NCBI RefSeq assembly: GCF_900659865.1
Contig: NZ_LR213779.1
Span: 20,592 to 57,211 of the forward strand
Length of the DNA: 36,620 bases
Reading direction: 5' to 3'
From: Hyella patelloides LEGE 07179
GTDB lineage: Bacteria; Cyanobacteriota; Cyanobacteriia; Cyanobacteriales; Xenococcaceae
Shown: positions 1 to 7,996 of the stretch, one piece after another
Position numbering within the stretch: the first letter of the stretch is position 1
Layout: each line of letters begins with the position of its first letter
Program-made: the position numbers and the translations under genes
The notes under the pieces: model-generated
Told to the model about the DNA's origin: nothing
What the model saw: only the letters and a program-made list of their open reading frames with translations
Database searches by the model: none

Positions 1-369
1 GATGTTGAAAAATAAACCATATCTACTAGGGTTGCTAATCTGACAAGGTTTGTAGCTATTAGCTTTTTGAGAGTATACATAGGGTGATAAATTACTTTTC
101 ATCTCCTGATTCAGCAACCCCCAAAAAAACTTGAAAAATCTTTCCTAGTTCCTCTCGATTTATCGCTAATTTGAAATTAAGCCCACAAATTAATCTTCTG
201 CTTGACTGTTACGATCGGGAGATCGTGGTTATTAATCAACTGCTTAACAATAAGATGAATTGGAATCGATGGCATAAAATCACCATCGGGCAGAATTTTT
301 TGTATTTTTTCACTGACATTACATTTAGATTTAGGCTTTTACAGCAATTCTTGATGGAAAATTTTTCTT
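1..369. other. Leader region upstream of the EthD/CMD cluster
   Basis: I find no gene here. Short open frames exist on both strands, but none resembles a protein; one overlaps the CMD gene in another frame. The stretch is AT-rich and presumably carries the promoter and 5' leader of the cluster. I see no convincing -10/-35 pair, terminator or riboswitch. Confidence 0.4.
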
Positions 370-744
370 ATGACTCAAATATCAACAATGCCCACTTCAA
401 CTATGCCCTACAAAAATGCTGTTCTAGACGATCAACAACTGCAACAGGCTCTAAAAAAAATCAACCCAAAATTTGGCGATTTCGTAACTCGCGTTGCGGG
501 TGAAGCTTGGGGACTGCCATTAATAGATCAAAAAACTAAGGCTTTGATTGTAATTACCGTTGATGTTGTCAATCAAAATTTATTAGGTTCGGGTACTCCT
601 TTTGCTGCTCATGTGGATATGGCAATCAAACAAGGGGTGACTCGCGCCGAAATTGAGGAGTTGCTGCTATTTTTATGCGTTTACGCTGGATTTAACAAGG
701 CTGCTGCCAGCTTTGGAGCTTTGGATGAAATCTTAACTGACTGA
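370..744 (+). CDS. Carboxymuconolactone decarboxylase (CMD)-like protein
   Basis: A 124-aa all-helical protein of the CMD/AhpD-like superfamily. The diagnostic block is near the C-terminus: EIEELLLFLCVYAGFNKA at about residues 96-113, followed by ASFGAL. This matches the 'VYAGFPxA' segment of gamma-carboxymuconolactone decarboxylases, with Cys where they usually have His. The CxxC pair of AhpD peroxidases is absent, so a redox role is unlikely; a decarboxylase, lactone-handling or structural role is possible. In-frame ATGs lie at 370, 388 and 403; none has a strong Shine-Dalgarno, and the conserved part begins after the third. The stop is 15 nt before the next start, so the two genes are surely co-transcribed. 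A close paralogue of this domain is the N-terminus of the 1189-aa fusion downstream. The substrate is unknown. Confidence 0.75.
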   Translation: MTQISTMPTSTMPYKNAVLDDQQLQQALKKINPKFGDFVTRVAGEAWGLPLIDQKTKALIVITVDVVNQNLLGSGTPFAAHVDMAIKQGVTRAEIEELLLFLCVYAGFNKAAASFGALDEILTD

Positions 745-759
745 GGAGCAAGAGGAAAA

Positions 760-2307
760 ATGACCATTTTAACCACAACTAGGAAGACCGATTATGCAGT
801 ACGCGATCGCCAAAGCAGATTAGCCTTTTATGTCTTGTTATGGAAACGCAAAGGTATTACTCGCGAACTATTTGATGACTATTGGCGAGACGTTCATGGT
901 CCTGTCTGCGCTCGTTTGCCTGGTCAAAATCAGTATTGGCAGTTTCATCTCGATCGCAATGAAGGCGGTTTGTGGCCGACTATTCCAGGTATTAAATATA
1001 GTTGCCCTGATGAATATCAGTTTAATGGTATCGCCGAATTGACTTTTACCAGTGAAGCCGAAAGAAATGTCTGGTTTAAATCTGCTGCCATCTTGATGGA
1101 TGACGAACACAATATTTTTAGTAAAGCGATTGGCTACAATACTAATCCTGGTAATTCAATAACCTATGTGGATGCTATTCCTAGTGGAGAACCTAACGGC
1201 GATCTTGGTCTGTTAAAGTTCCACATCATGATTAGAAAATCAGCCAAGGCTAGCGTTTCCGCTTTTCGTCAATATCTAACTGAAAGTTACGCTCCTGCGG
1301 TCGTCCAAAGTGAATCCGTACTTAAATTACGATTGCACCTATTTGAAGAAGTAGATAACTCTCGTCCTGATGCAGCGGGGGTGACACATATTGAACCGCT
1401 AGAACAACAATATCAGGCAGCAATAGAAATTGCTTTTGCCAATCCCTTGGAAATGGAAAAATTCTTTACTTCTAGAGAATATGCGATCTCAACCAAGGAT
1501 TTAGCAAAATATGTAGATCGATTTTTACCTTTTCCCGAACGTACTGCTTATACCTTTGTCTATGACGGCAAAATGACCCTAGCAGGTCAGCGTAGTTCTA
1601 CTGTTGCTGAATTAATTGCTAATATTGGCGCGACTAATCAACTCAAGGAGGATGTAACCACTCTTATGCTGCAACAACAATTGATCCAATCCAACGGTAA
1701 AGGAGCGACAAATGGCAGATCGCAGACTGCTCCTACCGCCATTAAAAAACGCACCAATTTCTATCAAGATTTAGCTGCCGATTATTCTCGTTCTGGATTA
1801 GTAACTGCTTATGTAGCCAAAAAACTGATTGAAGATGCCGAAAGATTTGCTGCGATGAAAGAACCGACATTACCAGAAATTAGTCCCAGTTATACTCTCC
1901 AACAAATAGAACAAGAAAACAAAGATTGGTGGCCCACCCACTGTGAAGCATTGAGACAGGGACGAGGTGATATCTTAACCGATGAATATCGCGACGATTT
2001 AGTGTATCTATGTCAAGACGGCCCCTATTATGGTCTAGACCAGCAAAAAGAACGAGAAAAACACTGGTGGGCGTTAATTGCTCAACCTGGAGTAACTATG
2101 TGCTGGCCCATCGTTATGTTTTACGGTGAAGTAACTTACTTTGAATGGAAATGTGTCGATGATGAAACCAACGAAAGCATTGCCAAAGGTAATGTTACCT
2201 GGGTGCGTCGCGGTCATCGAGGGGCGTGTTATCTCAAAACCGAACAGCTAACTTTTTATCGCGATGTTTTTGCCCCAGGAGACTTGCTGAGTTTAATTAC
2301 TACCTAA
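760..2307 (+). CDS. EthD-domain protein with C-terminal SnoaL/NTF2-like domain
   Basis: A 515-aa protein. Residues about 20-130 are an EthD-type dimeric alpha/beta barrel domain (FYVLLWKRKGITRELFDDYW, then DVHGP). Residues about 150-270 look like a second ferredoxin-like half that ends in FVYDGKMTLAG. After a linker (about 305-385) comes a SnoaL/NTF2-like domain (about 388-505; LTDEYRDDLVYLCQDGPYYG and Trp-rich strands). EthD proteins include cofactor-free enzymes and accessory factors for ring oxidation or breakdown. SnoaL-like folds are cyclases, isomerases or hydroxylases. The start is well supported: GAGG-type Shine-Dalgarno at 752-755 directly before ATG 760. The EthD part is about two-thirds identical by eye to residues 105-400 of the downstream fusion, but the C-terminal domains differ. 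The reaction is unknown. Confidence 0.75.
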   Translation: MTILTTTRKTDYAVRDRQSRLAFYVLLWKRKGITRELFDDYWRDVHGPVCARLPGQNQYWQFHLDRNEGGLWPTIPGIKYSCPDEYQFNGIAELTFTSEAERNVWFKSAAILMDDEHNIFSKAIGYNTNPGNSITYVDAIPSGEPNGDLGLLKFHIMIRKSAKASVSAFRQYLTESYAPAVVQSESVLKLRLHLFEEVDNSRPDAAGVTHIEPLEQQYQAAIEIAFANPLEMEKFFTSREYAISTKDLAKYVDRFLPFPERTAYTFVYDGKMTLAGQRSSTVAELIANIGATNQLKEDVTTLMLQQQLIQSNGKGATNGRSQTAPTAIKKRTNFYQDLAADYSRSGLVTAYVAKKLIEDAERFAAMKEPTLPEISPSYTLQQIEQENKDWWPTHCEALRQGRGDILTDEYRDDLVYLCQDGPYYGLDQQKEREKHWWALIAQPGVTMCWPIVMFYGEVTYFEWKCVDDETNESIAKGNVTWVRRGHRGACYLKTEQLTFYRDVFAPGDLLSLITT

Positions 2308-2357
2308 AAATAAACCAAGAATTAAGAACTCATTCTCATCCAACCGAGAAGTAGCTC

Positions 2358-5300
2358 ATGATAAATAATAGGTTTGATGATTTTTTAACTCGCGTAGTTG
2401 GTGAATACGATTTACGATTAATTGACCCGAAAGCTTTAGCCTTGATTGAGATCGCTGTAGAGATTGCCAATGGAACTTACAAGGATTCGAGTAATTCTTT
2501 TTTAGCTAGTATAGACCGAGCTTTTCAGCAGGGAATTACCCACCGAGAAATTGAAGAACTGTTGTTATTGCTATGTGTCTATGGTGGTTTTAATAAGGTA
2601 GCTGGTTGCTTTGGGACACTCAACGAGATTTTTGAGCAAACTGGTAACGGACATATGATATCTGCAATCAAACAACAAGATTATGCAATTCGAGATCGCC
2701 CAGGGCAAGTAGCTTTTTACGTGCTGTTGTGGAAACGTCGAGGTATTGACCGCGATTTATTCTACAATTACTGGAAAAACGTACACGGACCTCTCTGCGC
2801 TCGCTTACCTAGTCAATATCAATATTGGCAGTTTCATCTAGACCACAATCGAGGTGGTATTTGGCCTGCTATTCCAGGGATTGAATATATTTGCCCCGAT
2901 TCAGCACAATTTGATGGGATCGCCGAACTAACTTTTGAAACAGAAACTGCCCGTCAGAGTTTCTTTGCATCCTCTGGGATTTTGATGGCAGACGAGCATA
3001 ATTTGTTTAGTAAAGCGATCGGCTACAACACTGCTTTTGGTAATTCCAGAACCTATGTCGATCGCCTGCCCCTGGGCAATCCTAACGGTCAAATAGATGG
3101 GGTTAAATTCCACATCCCGATTCAGAAAGCTAACACTGTAAGTTTAGCTGAGTTTCGCCAATATCTTAGCGACAATTTTGCTTATGCGATCGCTCAGAGT
3201 AATTTGGTGTTGAAACTGAGACTGCATCTACTAGAAGCAGTAGATAACTCTCGTCCCGAAGCATTTGGAGTGAGTCATTCAGAACCGCCAGAACAACAGT
3301 ATCAGGCAGCAATAGAAATTGCTTTTGCCAATCCCTTGGAGATGGAACAATTTTTTGCTTCTAGCGAATACGCGACCGCAACTAAAGATTTAGCCAAATA
3401 TGTCAAGGCTTTTTATCCATTTCCAGAGCGCAGTGTCTACACCTTTGTCTATGACGGTAAAATGACCCTAGCAGGTAAACATAGTTCCCAAGTTGCCGAT
3501 CTGATTTTACAGGCAGGAGCCACTAACCAGCTTAAAGAAGAGATAGTTTCTTTAATGAATGGCACAGAATCGCAATTGCCATCTGATAACTCCAGTAATT
3601 CTGGTTTGGGTCGTTACCTTCAAGGAATCCAGCACTTTGGCGTAACCGTAAATGACATGGCGCAAGCGACGGAATTTTATACCGAAGTTTTGGGAGGACA
3701 ACTGGTAGTTAGTGAAAACGAATTAGTCGGCGATACGGTACAGAATACCCTATTTCAGAAAGAAGAACTAGATGCGATCGCCTCTGGTATCGATCCAGAC
3801 ATTACAGATTTGCCCCATCTTAGAAATGGCAAAGACAATGCGTTGGATGTCAAGTTTATTTCTTTTGGCAACACAGTAGTGGAATTGCTTCAGGTTCGAG
3901 AAGCGGGTAAACCCAATCCACATCAAAGTTCTGTTGACAGTCTTCCTTCCCATATCGGTCGCGTCAATGCTATGCACCTTTCTTTTAACGTTAAAGAAGG
4001 TATCGATTTAAACCTTTTTGCCCAAATGTTAGAAGAGGAATGCCAACATCGGGGCATGACCAATGTAGTTTTTAATCGGGTCATTCGAGTTAAATCGAAA
4101 GCAGAGAGAAAAGCGGTTGCTCTTAAATACAATTCCTTAAAGTTTTGGAATGAACCAGAAGACGAAGCACCAATTGACTGGAGCGACGATCCGATGGAGG
4201 GCTGGTCTTTATTCTACTGTAAAGGACCTAATGGGGAACAGCTCGAATTCAACCAAGTTACCCGCAAAGTCAAAGAACGATTTAGGCAAGGAGTACAAGA
4301 ATACAACCAGGCAAATGCTACTTCTTTTACTTTTCCAGAGGAGAAGGTTACTGATAAGATGAACAACGGACATTCTCAGCTAATAGATATTACCTTTCCC
4401 CATCAAGCCAAACCGCAACCAAAAACAGACGACCGACTGTTTTTCTCCTTTAGCTCTGCGGTAAAAGCTCCTTTAGAAACTGTTTGGGAAGTAGTGGTAG
4501 ACAAAATTGAAAATACGTCTCGCTACAACCCAGAGGCTCAAAATCCACAGATTTTAGCTAGATACTATAACGGCGTACTCAGGCAAATGAAAGCTTTGGG
4601 CATGACGGTCAAAGAAAAAATCGTTATTGATAAAGAAGCAGGAACGATCGTTCATACCCTATTAGATAATCCCTTTTTCACTGGCAAGATAGTAAATCAG
4701 CTTGTCCGACCAACAGCTAGCCATTCTCAAGACCCCTTGAAAATTAGCTATACCTTGGACTGGCAGCCAATTAACAAAGAAGGGGAAAAAATTGCTGCTA
4801 AAATTCGTGACAAACTTCAGCAAGCAGTCCGTCAAGCCGTCCTCAGTGCCAAAGAATTTTCCGAAAAACAAAACGAGTCGCCAAAAAAATTGTCAACCCA
4901 GATAAACCAAGTAAATAGGAAAAAATCAATGTCAACACAACTTCAAGGCAAAAATATCGACCTAGTAAAAAGGTTATTTTCTAGAGGTGAAGCATTTGAT
5001 TCTGCTGGATTTATTACCTTTTTTACGGATAAGCCATTGTACCAGTTTGGTAACTTTGAAATCTGCTTCGATAAGCCAGCAATCAGACAATCAGCAGATA
5101 ACTTTTTCAGTCAAATTAATGCAGTTTACCACGACATTAAAATGATGCGGGAAGTAGATGACGTGGTATTTGTAGAAATGGATGTTACCTATTGGCGTAA
5201 AGATAATTCTGTCATCACCCTACCTTGTTGTGATATCTTCCGTGTAGAAGGTGATAAATTCTCAGAATTGCGAATTTTCATGGATGTAGCTCCAGTTTTC

Positions 5301-5927
5301 GATCCCTCTATCAAAGTGCCAAGTACAACTTCTGTCATGACTATCAGTGAAAGCCAAAGAATGACTCCTCCAGATACCATGAAAAAGCACTTTGCTGAAC
5401 ATAAAGAAGGTAGACAAAGAGTAGAAACGGGAAATGTTCCTAAGTGGTCTATTAATGGACCTCAATGGATAATTGGTAGTAGTAACCAACCTCAATCGGA
5501 TGATAATTTGATTCCCAAAGTAGAAAAAATGGTTGAAGCATTGACCATTGAAGATTGGGAATCATTTTATCCCTACTTCACATATGATGTGTACTACAAA
5601 GTTGGTGCTAATGAACCTGTATATGGTCCCCATGCTGCTGCACAATATTTATCTTCTTTTTATCAAATAGTTAAACCTACACAACACCAAGTCAGAGGTG
5701 CTTGGCAAGTAGGTAATGACACCGTGATCATCGAAATGGATGCTCACTACAGGAGAATTAATGATGGTCAAGAGATCACAGTTCCCTGTACTGATGTGTA
5801 CAGATTTAAGGGTAATTTAATTAAGGAATGGCGGGTTTATCCTGATACTTCCAAGATTGGGGAAAATACTGATACTTCCAAAATTGAGGAAAATATAAGA
5901 GATTTTGCTAATTCACACCAAGGGTAA
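2358..5927 (+). CDS. Six-module fusion: CMD-EthD-VOC-SRPBCC-SnoaL-SnoaL
   Basis: A 1189-aa uninterrupted frame made of modules normally found as separate small proteins. The modules are: CMD-like, about 1-95 (EIEELLLLLCVYGGFNK); EthD double module, about 105-400 (paralogue of the upstream gene); VOC/glyoxalase-type paired beta-alpha-beta modules, about 418-645; SRPBCC (START/Bet v 1-like, possibly AtaL-like), about 690-830; SnoaL/NTF2-like 1, about 860-985; SnoaL/NTF2-like 2, about 1048-1165. The VOC part keeps a plausible metal-ligand set, H426, E509, H540 and E630, so it may be an active dioxygenase, lyase or isomerase. Linkers are polar and carry Met100, Met668 and Met858 at the seams, each a possible relic start codon. 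It follows the EthD-SnoaL gene by 50 nt. A sequencing artefact that joined genes is unlikely, because the frame is clean across five seams. The substrate is unknown; an aromatic or polyketide-like compound is an inference from the families. Confidence 0.8.
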   Translation: MINNRFDDFLTRVVGEYDLRLIDPKALALIEIAVEIANGTYKDSSNSFLASIDRAFQQGITHREIEELLLLLCVYGGFNKVAGCFGTLNEIFEQTGNGHMISAIKQQDYAIRDRPGQVAFYVLLWKRRGIDRDLFYNYWKNVHGPLCARLPSQYQYWQFHLDHNRGGIWPAIPGIEYICPDSAQFDGIAELTFETETARQSFFASSGILMADEHNLFSKAIGYNTAFGNSRTYVDRLPLGNPNGQIDGVKFHIPIQKANTVSLAEFRQYLSDNFAYAIAQSNLVLKLRLHLLEAVDNSRPEAFGVSHSEPPEQQYQAAIEIAFANPLEMEQFFASSEYATATKDLAKYVKAFYPFPERSVYTFVYDGKMTLAGKHSSQVADLILQAGATNQLKEEIVSLMNGTESQLPSDNSSNSGLGRYLQGIQHFGVTVNDMAQATEFYTEVLGGQLVVSENELVGDTVQNTLFQKEELDAIASGIDPDITDLPHLRNGKDNALDVKFISFGNTVVELLQVREAGKPNPHQSSVDSLPSHIGRVNAMHLSFNVKEGIDLNLFAQMLEEECQHRGMTNVVFNRVIRVKSKAERKAVALKYNSLKFWNEPEDEAPIDWSDDPMEGWSLFYCKGPNGEQLEFNQVTRKVKERFRQGVQEYNQANATSFTFPEEKVTDKMNNGHSQLIDITFPHQAKPQPKTDDRLFFSFSSAVKAPLETVWEVVVDKIENTSRYNPEAQNPQILARYYNGVLRQMKALGMTVKEKIVIDKEAGTIVHTLLDNPFFTGKIVNQLVRPTASHSQDPLKISYTLDWQPINKEGEKIAAKIRDKLQQAVRQAVLSAKEFSEKQNESPKKLSTQINQVNRKKSMSTQLQGKNIDLVKRLFSRGEAFDSAGFITFFTDKPLYQFGNFEICFDKPAIRQSADNFFSQINAVYHDIKMMREVDDVVFVEMDVTYWRKDNSVITLPCCDIFRVEGDKFSELRIFMDVAPVFDPSIKVPSTTSVMTISESQRMTPPDTMKKHFAEHKEGRQRVETGNVPKWSINGPQWIIGSSNQPQSDDNLIPKVEKMVEALTIEDWESFYPYFTYDVYYKVGANEPVYGPHAAAQYLSSFYQIVKPTQHQVRGAWQVGNDTVIIEMDAHYRRINDGQEITVPCTDVYRFKGNLIKEWRVYPDTSKIGENTDTSKIEENIRDFANSHQG

Positions 5928-5937
5928 ATGATCGATC

Positions 5938-6057
5938 ATGATGACTATTTCTCAAGAAAGACAAATAGTCAGCGCAATAGTTATTTTCTTGGTCAAGCCA
6001 GAACAACATTTAGGTAATCCAGAAGAGGTGGCTTTAGCAAAAATCAATCATTTTTAA
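5938..6057 (+). CDS. Possible 39-aa ORF or gene remnant after the fusion gene
   Basis: ATG 5938 opens a 39-codon frame (MMTISQERQIVSAIVIFLVK, then PEQHLGNPEE) that starts 10 nt after the fusion stop. The segment SAIVIFLVKPEQ resembles the first strand of small ferredoxin-like monooxygenase or EthD-type domains. It may therefore be a decayed extra module of the same cluster. There is no clear Shine-Dalgarno. It could be chance. Confidence 0.25.
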   Translation: MMTISQERQIVSAIVIFLVKPEQHLGNPEEVALAKINHF

Positions 6058-6118
6058 TTGTCAACCGATAAATAACTAACGAACGATAAGTACTTCAAAC
6101 GCAAGGAATTAAAACATC

Positions 6119-6739
6119 ATGGCAACGAAATCTAAAGGCAAAATCGGCGTACTTATAGAAGAACATTTTGATGGTACAGAGTTTCGTCGGTTTAACGAAT
6201 ACTTTCCCACACAAGGTTATGAAGTCGAATACATTTCTCACCTCTGGGGTAACGAATCATTGCAATTTGGTTCTAATCCTGAAAATGACACCATCGAAGA
6301 ACACGTTACAGTTACTACCGAAGTAGAAAATATTAACCCTGATGACTATAAAGGAATCATTTGTATCGGTGCATACGCGATGGATCGCCTAAGATATCAG
6401 GTTAATGTTACCAAAGGTCAAAAAAATAACGCCCCAGCAGTGGTATTTTTGCGACAAGCTGTAGCGACAGAAAATCTGAAATTAGGAACGATCTGTCATA
6501 GTCTGTGGCTGTTTTGTGCAGATTCCGACTTGCTCAAAGATCGTCAAGTAACTTGCGCTCACAATATCATTTGCGATGTCGAAAACGCAGGGGCAGAAAT
6601 TATCTATGATGGCGATGTCACCGCCGATTTAGTTATCGATGGCAACCTCATTACAGGAAAGCATCCAGGGGTAGTCGATTTGTTTATGGACGCTTTTGTC
6701 AAAGAAATAGAAAAAGTTAACGCCCTTAGCTTTGCTTAA
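6119..6739 (+). CDS. DJ-1/PfpI family protein
   Basis: A 206-aa cytosolic protein of the DJ-1/PfpI class-I glutamine-amidotransferase-like fold. The nucleophile elbow is GTICHSLW with Cys126 followed by His127. An early acidic stretch (EE at residues 14-15) is placed like the conserved Glu of DJ-1 proteins. Family members include glyoxalase III/deglycase-like, chaperone, isonitrile hydratase and peptidase-like proteins; the sequence does not decide which. Upstream AAGGA (about 6101-6105) is a usable, slightly distant Shine-Dalgarno. It lies 191 nt after the fusion gene and 59 nt before the NmrA-like gene, in the same direction. With catalase nearby it suggests handling of reactive carbonyls or a reactive pathway intermediate (inference). 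Confidence 0.8.
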   Translation: MATKSKGKIGVLIEEHFDGTEFRRFNEYFPTQGYEVEYISHLWGNESLQFGSNPENDTIEEHVTVTTEVENINPDDYKGIICIGAYAMDRLRYQVNVTKGQKNNAPAVVFLRQAVATENLKLGTICHSLWLFCADSDLLKDRQVTCAHNIICDVENAGAEIIYDGDVTADLVIDGNLITGKHPGVVDLFMDAFVKEIEKVNALSFA

Positions 6740-6740
6740 C

Positions 6741-6775
6741 TTTTTGAGCGACAAAAGTTCATAACTTCTCAAAAA
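6741..6775 (+). terminator. Hairpin between the DJ-1 and NmrA-like genes
   Basis: TTTTTGAG (6741-6748) is the exact inverse of CTCAAAAA (6768-6775). Inside it, AAGTT-cat-AACTT (6755-6767) forms a second stem. There is no T-run after it in the + direction, so it may attenuate or protect the mRNA rather than terminate it. Confidence 0.3.
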
Positions 6776-6798
6776 TCAACTAATTAGGAAGCAAACAA

Positions 6799-7437
6799 AT
6801 GCGAGTTCTTATTTGTGGAGCAACGGGAAATATCGGTCGTTTGACGGTCAATCAGGCTTTGAGTGCTGGACATGAAGTAACTGCTTTGGCTCGTTCTCCC
6901 CAAAAGCTCGATAATCAAAGCAATCTGAATAAAGCTCAAGGTGATGTCAGGGATGCTGCTAGTATCGAAGCAGCTATGGTAGGACAAGAAGCTGTTATAA
7001 CCGTTTTTGGCGCACCCCTTAATTGGTCTACTGTGACTAGCGTTCCCGATCTCTGCACTACAGGAACTCGTAACATTATCAGTGCAATGAAACAACAGGA
7101 GGTAAAACGCCTGATATGTATGACTGGAATCGGTGCAGGAGATAGTCGGGAACATGGCAGATTTGTGTTCGATAACTTAATCTTACCTTTGCTATTAGGA
7201 CGCATCTATGCAGATAAAAACCGCCAAGAAAGAGAAGTTATGCAGAGTAATTTAGATTGGACTATCGTTCGACCTGCTGAATTAACCGACGAATCTGAAA
7301 CGGATGACTATCGTGTCTTAACCGATCTCAAAGGACAAAAAGCTAAAACTATTGCCCGTACTAATGTAGCCGATTTTTTAGTCAAACAGGTAAAAAGCGA
7401 TCGCTTTTTACACCAAACACCACTGATTACAAAATAA
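6799..7437 (+). CDS. NAD(P)-binding NmrA-like atypical SDR
   Basis: A 212-aa Rossmann-fold protein. The N-terminus MRVLICGATGNIGR carries the GxxGxxG-type dinucleotide motif (G7, G10, G13) of NmrA/atypical short-chain dehydrogenases. There is no YxxxK catalytic pair of classical SDRs. At about residues 150-158 DWTIVRPAELTDE is the family's usual 'xIRPxxL' segment. Members act as flavin/NAD(P)H-dependent reductases or as redox-sensing, non-catalytic binders. TAGGAAG about 10 nt before ATG 6799 is a fair ribosome-binding site. It is the last gene of the tight co-directional run and may supply a reduction step to the cluster (inference). Confidence 0.78.
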   Translation: MRVLICGATGNIGRLTVNQALSAGHEVTALARSPQKLDNQSNLNKAQGDVRDAASIEAAMVGQEAVITVFGAPLNWSTVTSVPDLCTTGTRNIISAMKQQEVKRLICMTGIGAGDSREHGRFVFDNLILPLLLGRIYADKNRQEREVMQSNLDWTIVRPAELTDESETDDYRVLTDLKGQKAKTIARTNVADFLVKQVKSDRFLHQTPLITK

Positions 7438-7490
7438 TCAAACTAATGTTTAGCTAAAACCCTTTTGGCGTTGCTGATTTAGCGAACGAG

Positions 7491-7631
7491 TGCGCGACGG
7501 CGAAGCCGAGTCCTTTAGGGGTCTTGGGCGGGGCAGAAGAGTTCTGCCTTCAGAAGACAGAATCAGCCCCTTGGGTTTCCCTCAATGAGCAATATGCGCG
7601 ATGCGCGACGGCGAAGCCGAGTCCTTTAGGG
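7491..7631. repeat. Two copies of a 30-bp 'CCTTTAGGG' repeat with hairpins
   Basis: An identical 30-bp unit (beginning TGCGCGACGGCGAAGCC, ending TCCTTTAGGG) lies at 7491-7520 and 7602-7631. It holds the mini-hairpin GGC-gaa-GCC. Between the copies, GGCAGAA-gag-TTCTGCC (7532-7548) is a perfect 7-bp stem. Further degenerate units with CCTTTAGG continue to about 7665. The same family recurs as a short insertion at 30422-30445. These are non-coding dispersed repeats of cyanobacterial type. They fill much of the 559-nt spacer before catalase. Confidence 0.75.
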
Positions 7632-7685
7632 AAGCGAGGCCTTTAGGGGAGCGGTATCCTTTAGGACTCGTTCAAGACAGTAATG

Positions 7686-7892
7686 TCACCCAAAATAATA
7701 CGGTTCGTAGACGGGCGGTATCCCCATCTCTTGACAATGTAAACTTCCCTCATTAACCTCAACAGCGTTATTGGATATGAGTCGCGAAACCCCAGCATCT
7801 CTCACGCTCAAAAGACACACCCTCCTATAAGCTTTCTTGCTTTGAAATAATTTTGAATAACAGTATAGATTAGTAAAAACTTGTCTCAGCAT
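7686..7892 (-). pseudogene. Possible 3' remnant of a TnpB-like transposase
   Basis: A 68-codon minus-strand frame. Its C-terminal part (VRDAGVSRLI, then AVEVNEGSLHCQEMG) reminds me of the tails of cyanobacterial IS200/IS605 TnpB proteins, which often read 'VREAG'. No catalytic region is present, and the start and 5' part are missing. The resemblance is from memory and weak. It could be chance coding in spacer DNA. Confidence 0.2.
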
Positions 7893-7996
7893 TATGCATT
7901 CACCAACGCCAAACTTTTAAGTATTCAATTTGGCAAAATCAATCGGATTCCGATCGCGCTTCAAATTTAACCCTTTAACTACACTACAAAACCAAC

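Noticed and set aside
171-503. 110-codon plus-strand frame starting before the CMD gene
   Set aside because: It overlaps the CMD gene in another frame, lacks a proper start and has an unnatural composition; the CMD frame carries clear family motifs.
4912-4931. Possible stop and restart splitting the fusion gene before the first SnoaL module
   Set aside because: The TAA at 4912 and TAG at 4916 are both out of frame; the reading frame runs through without interruption.
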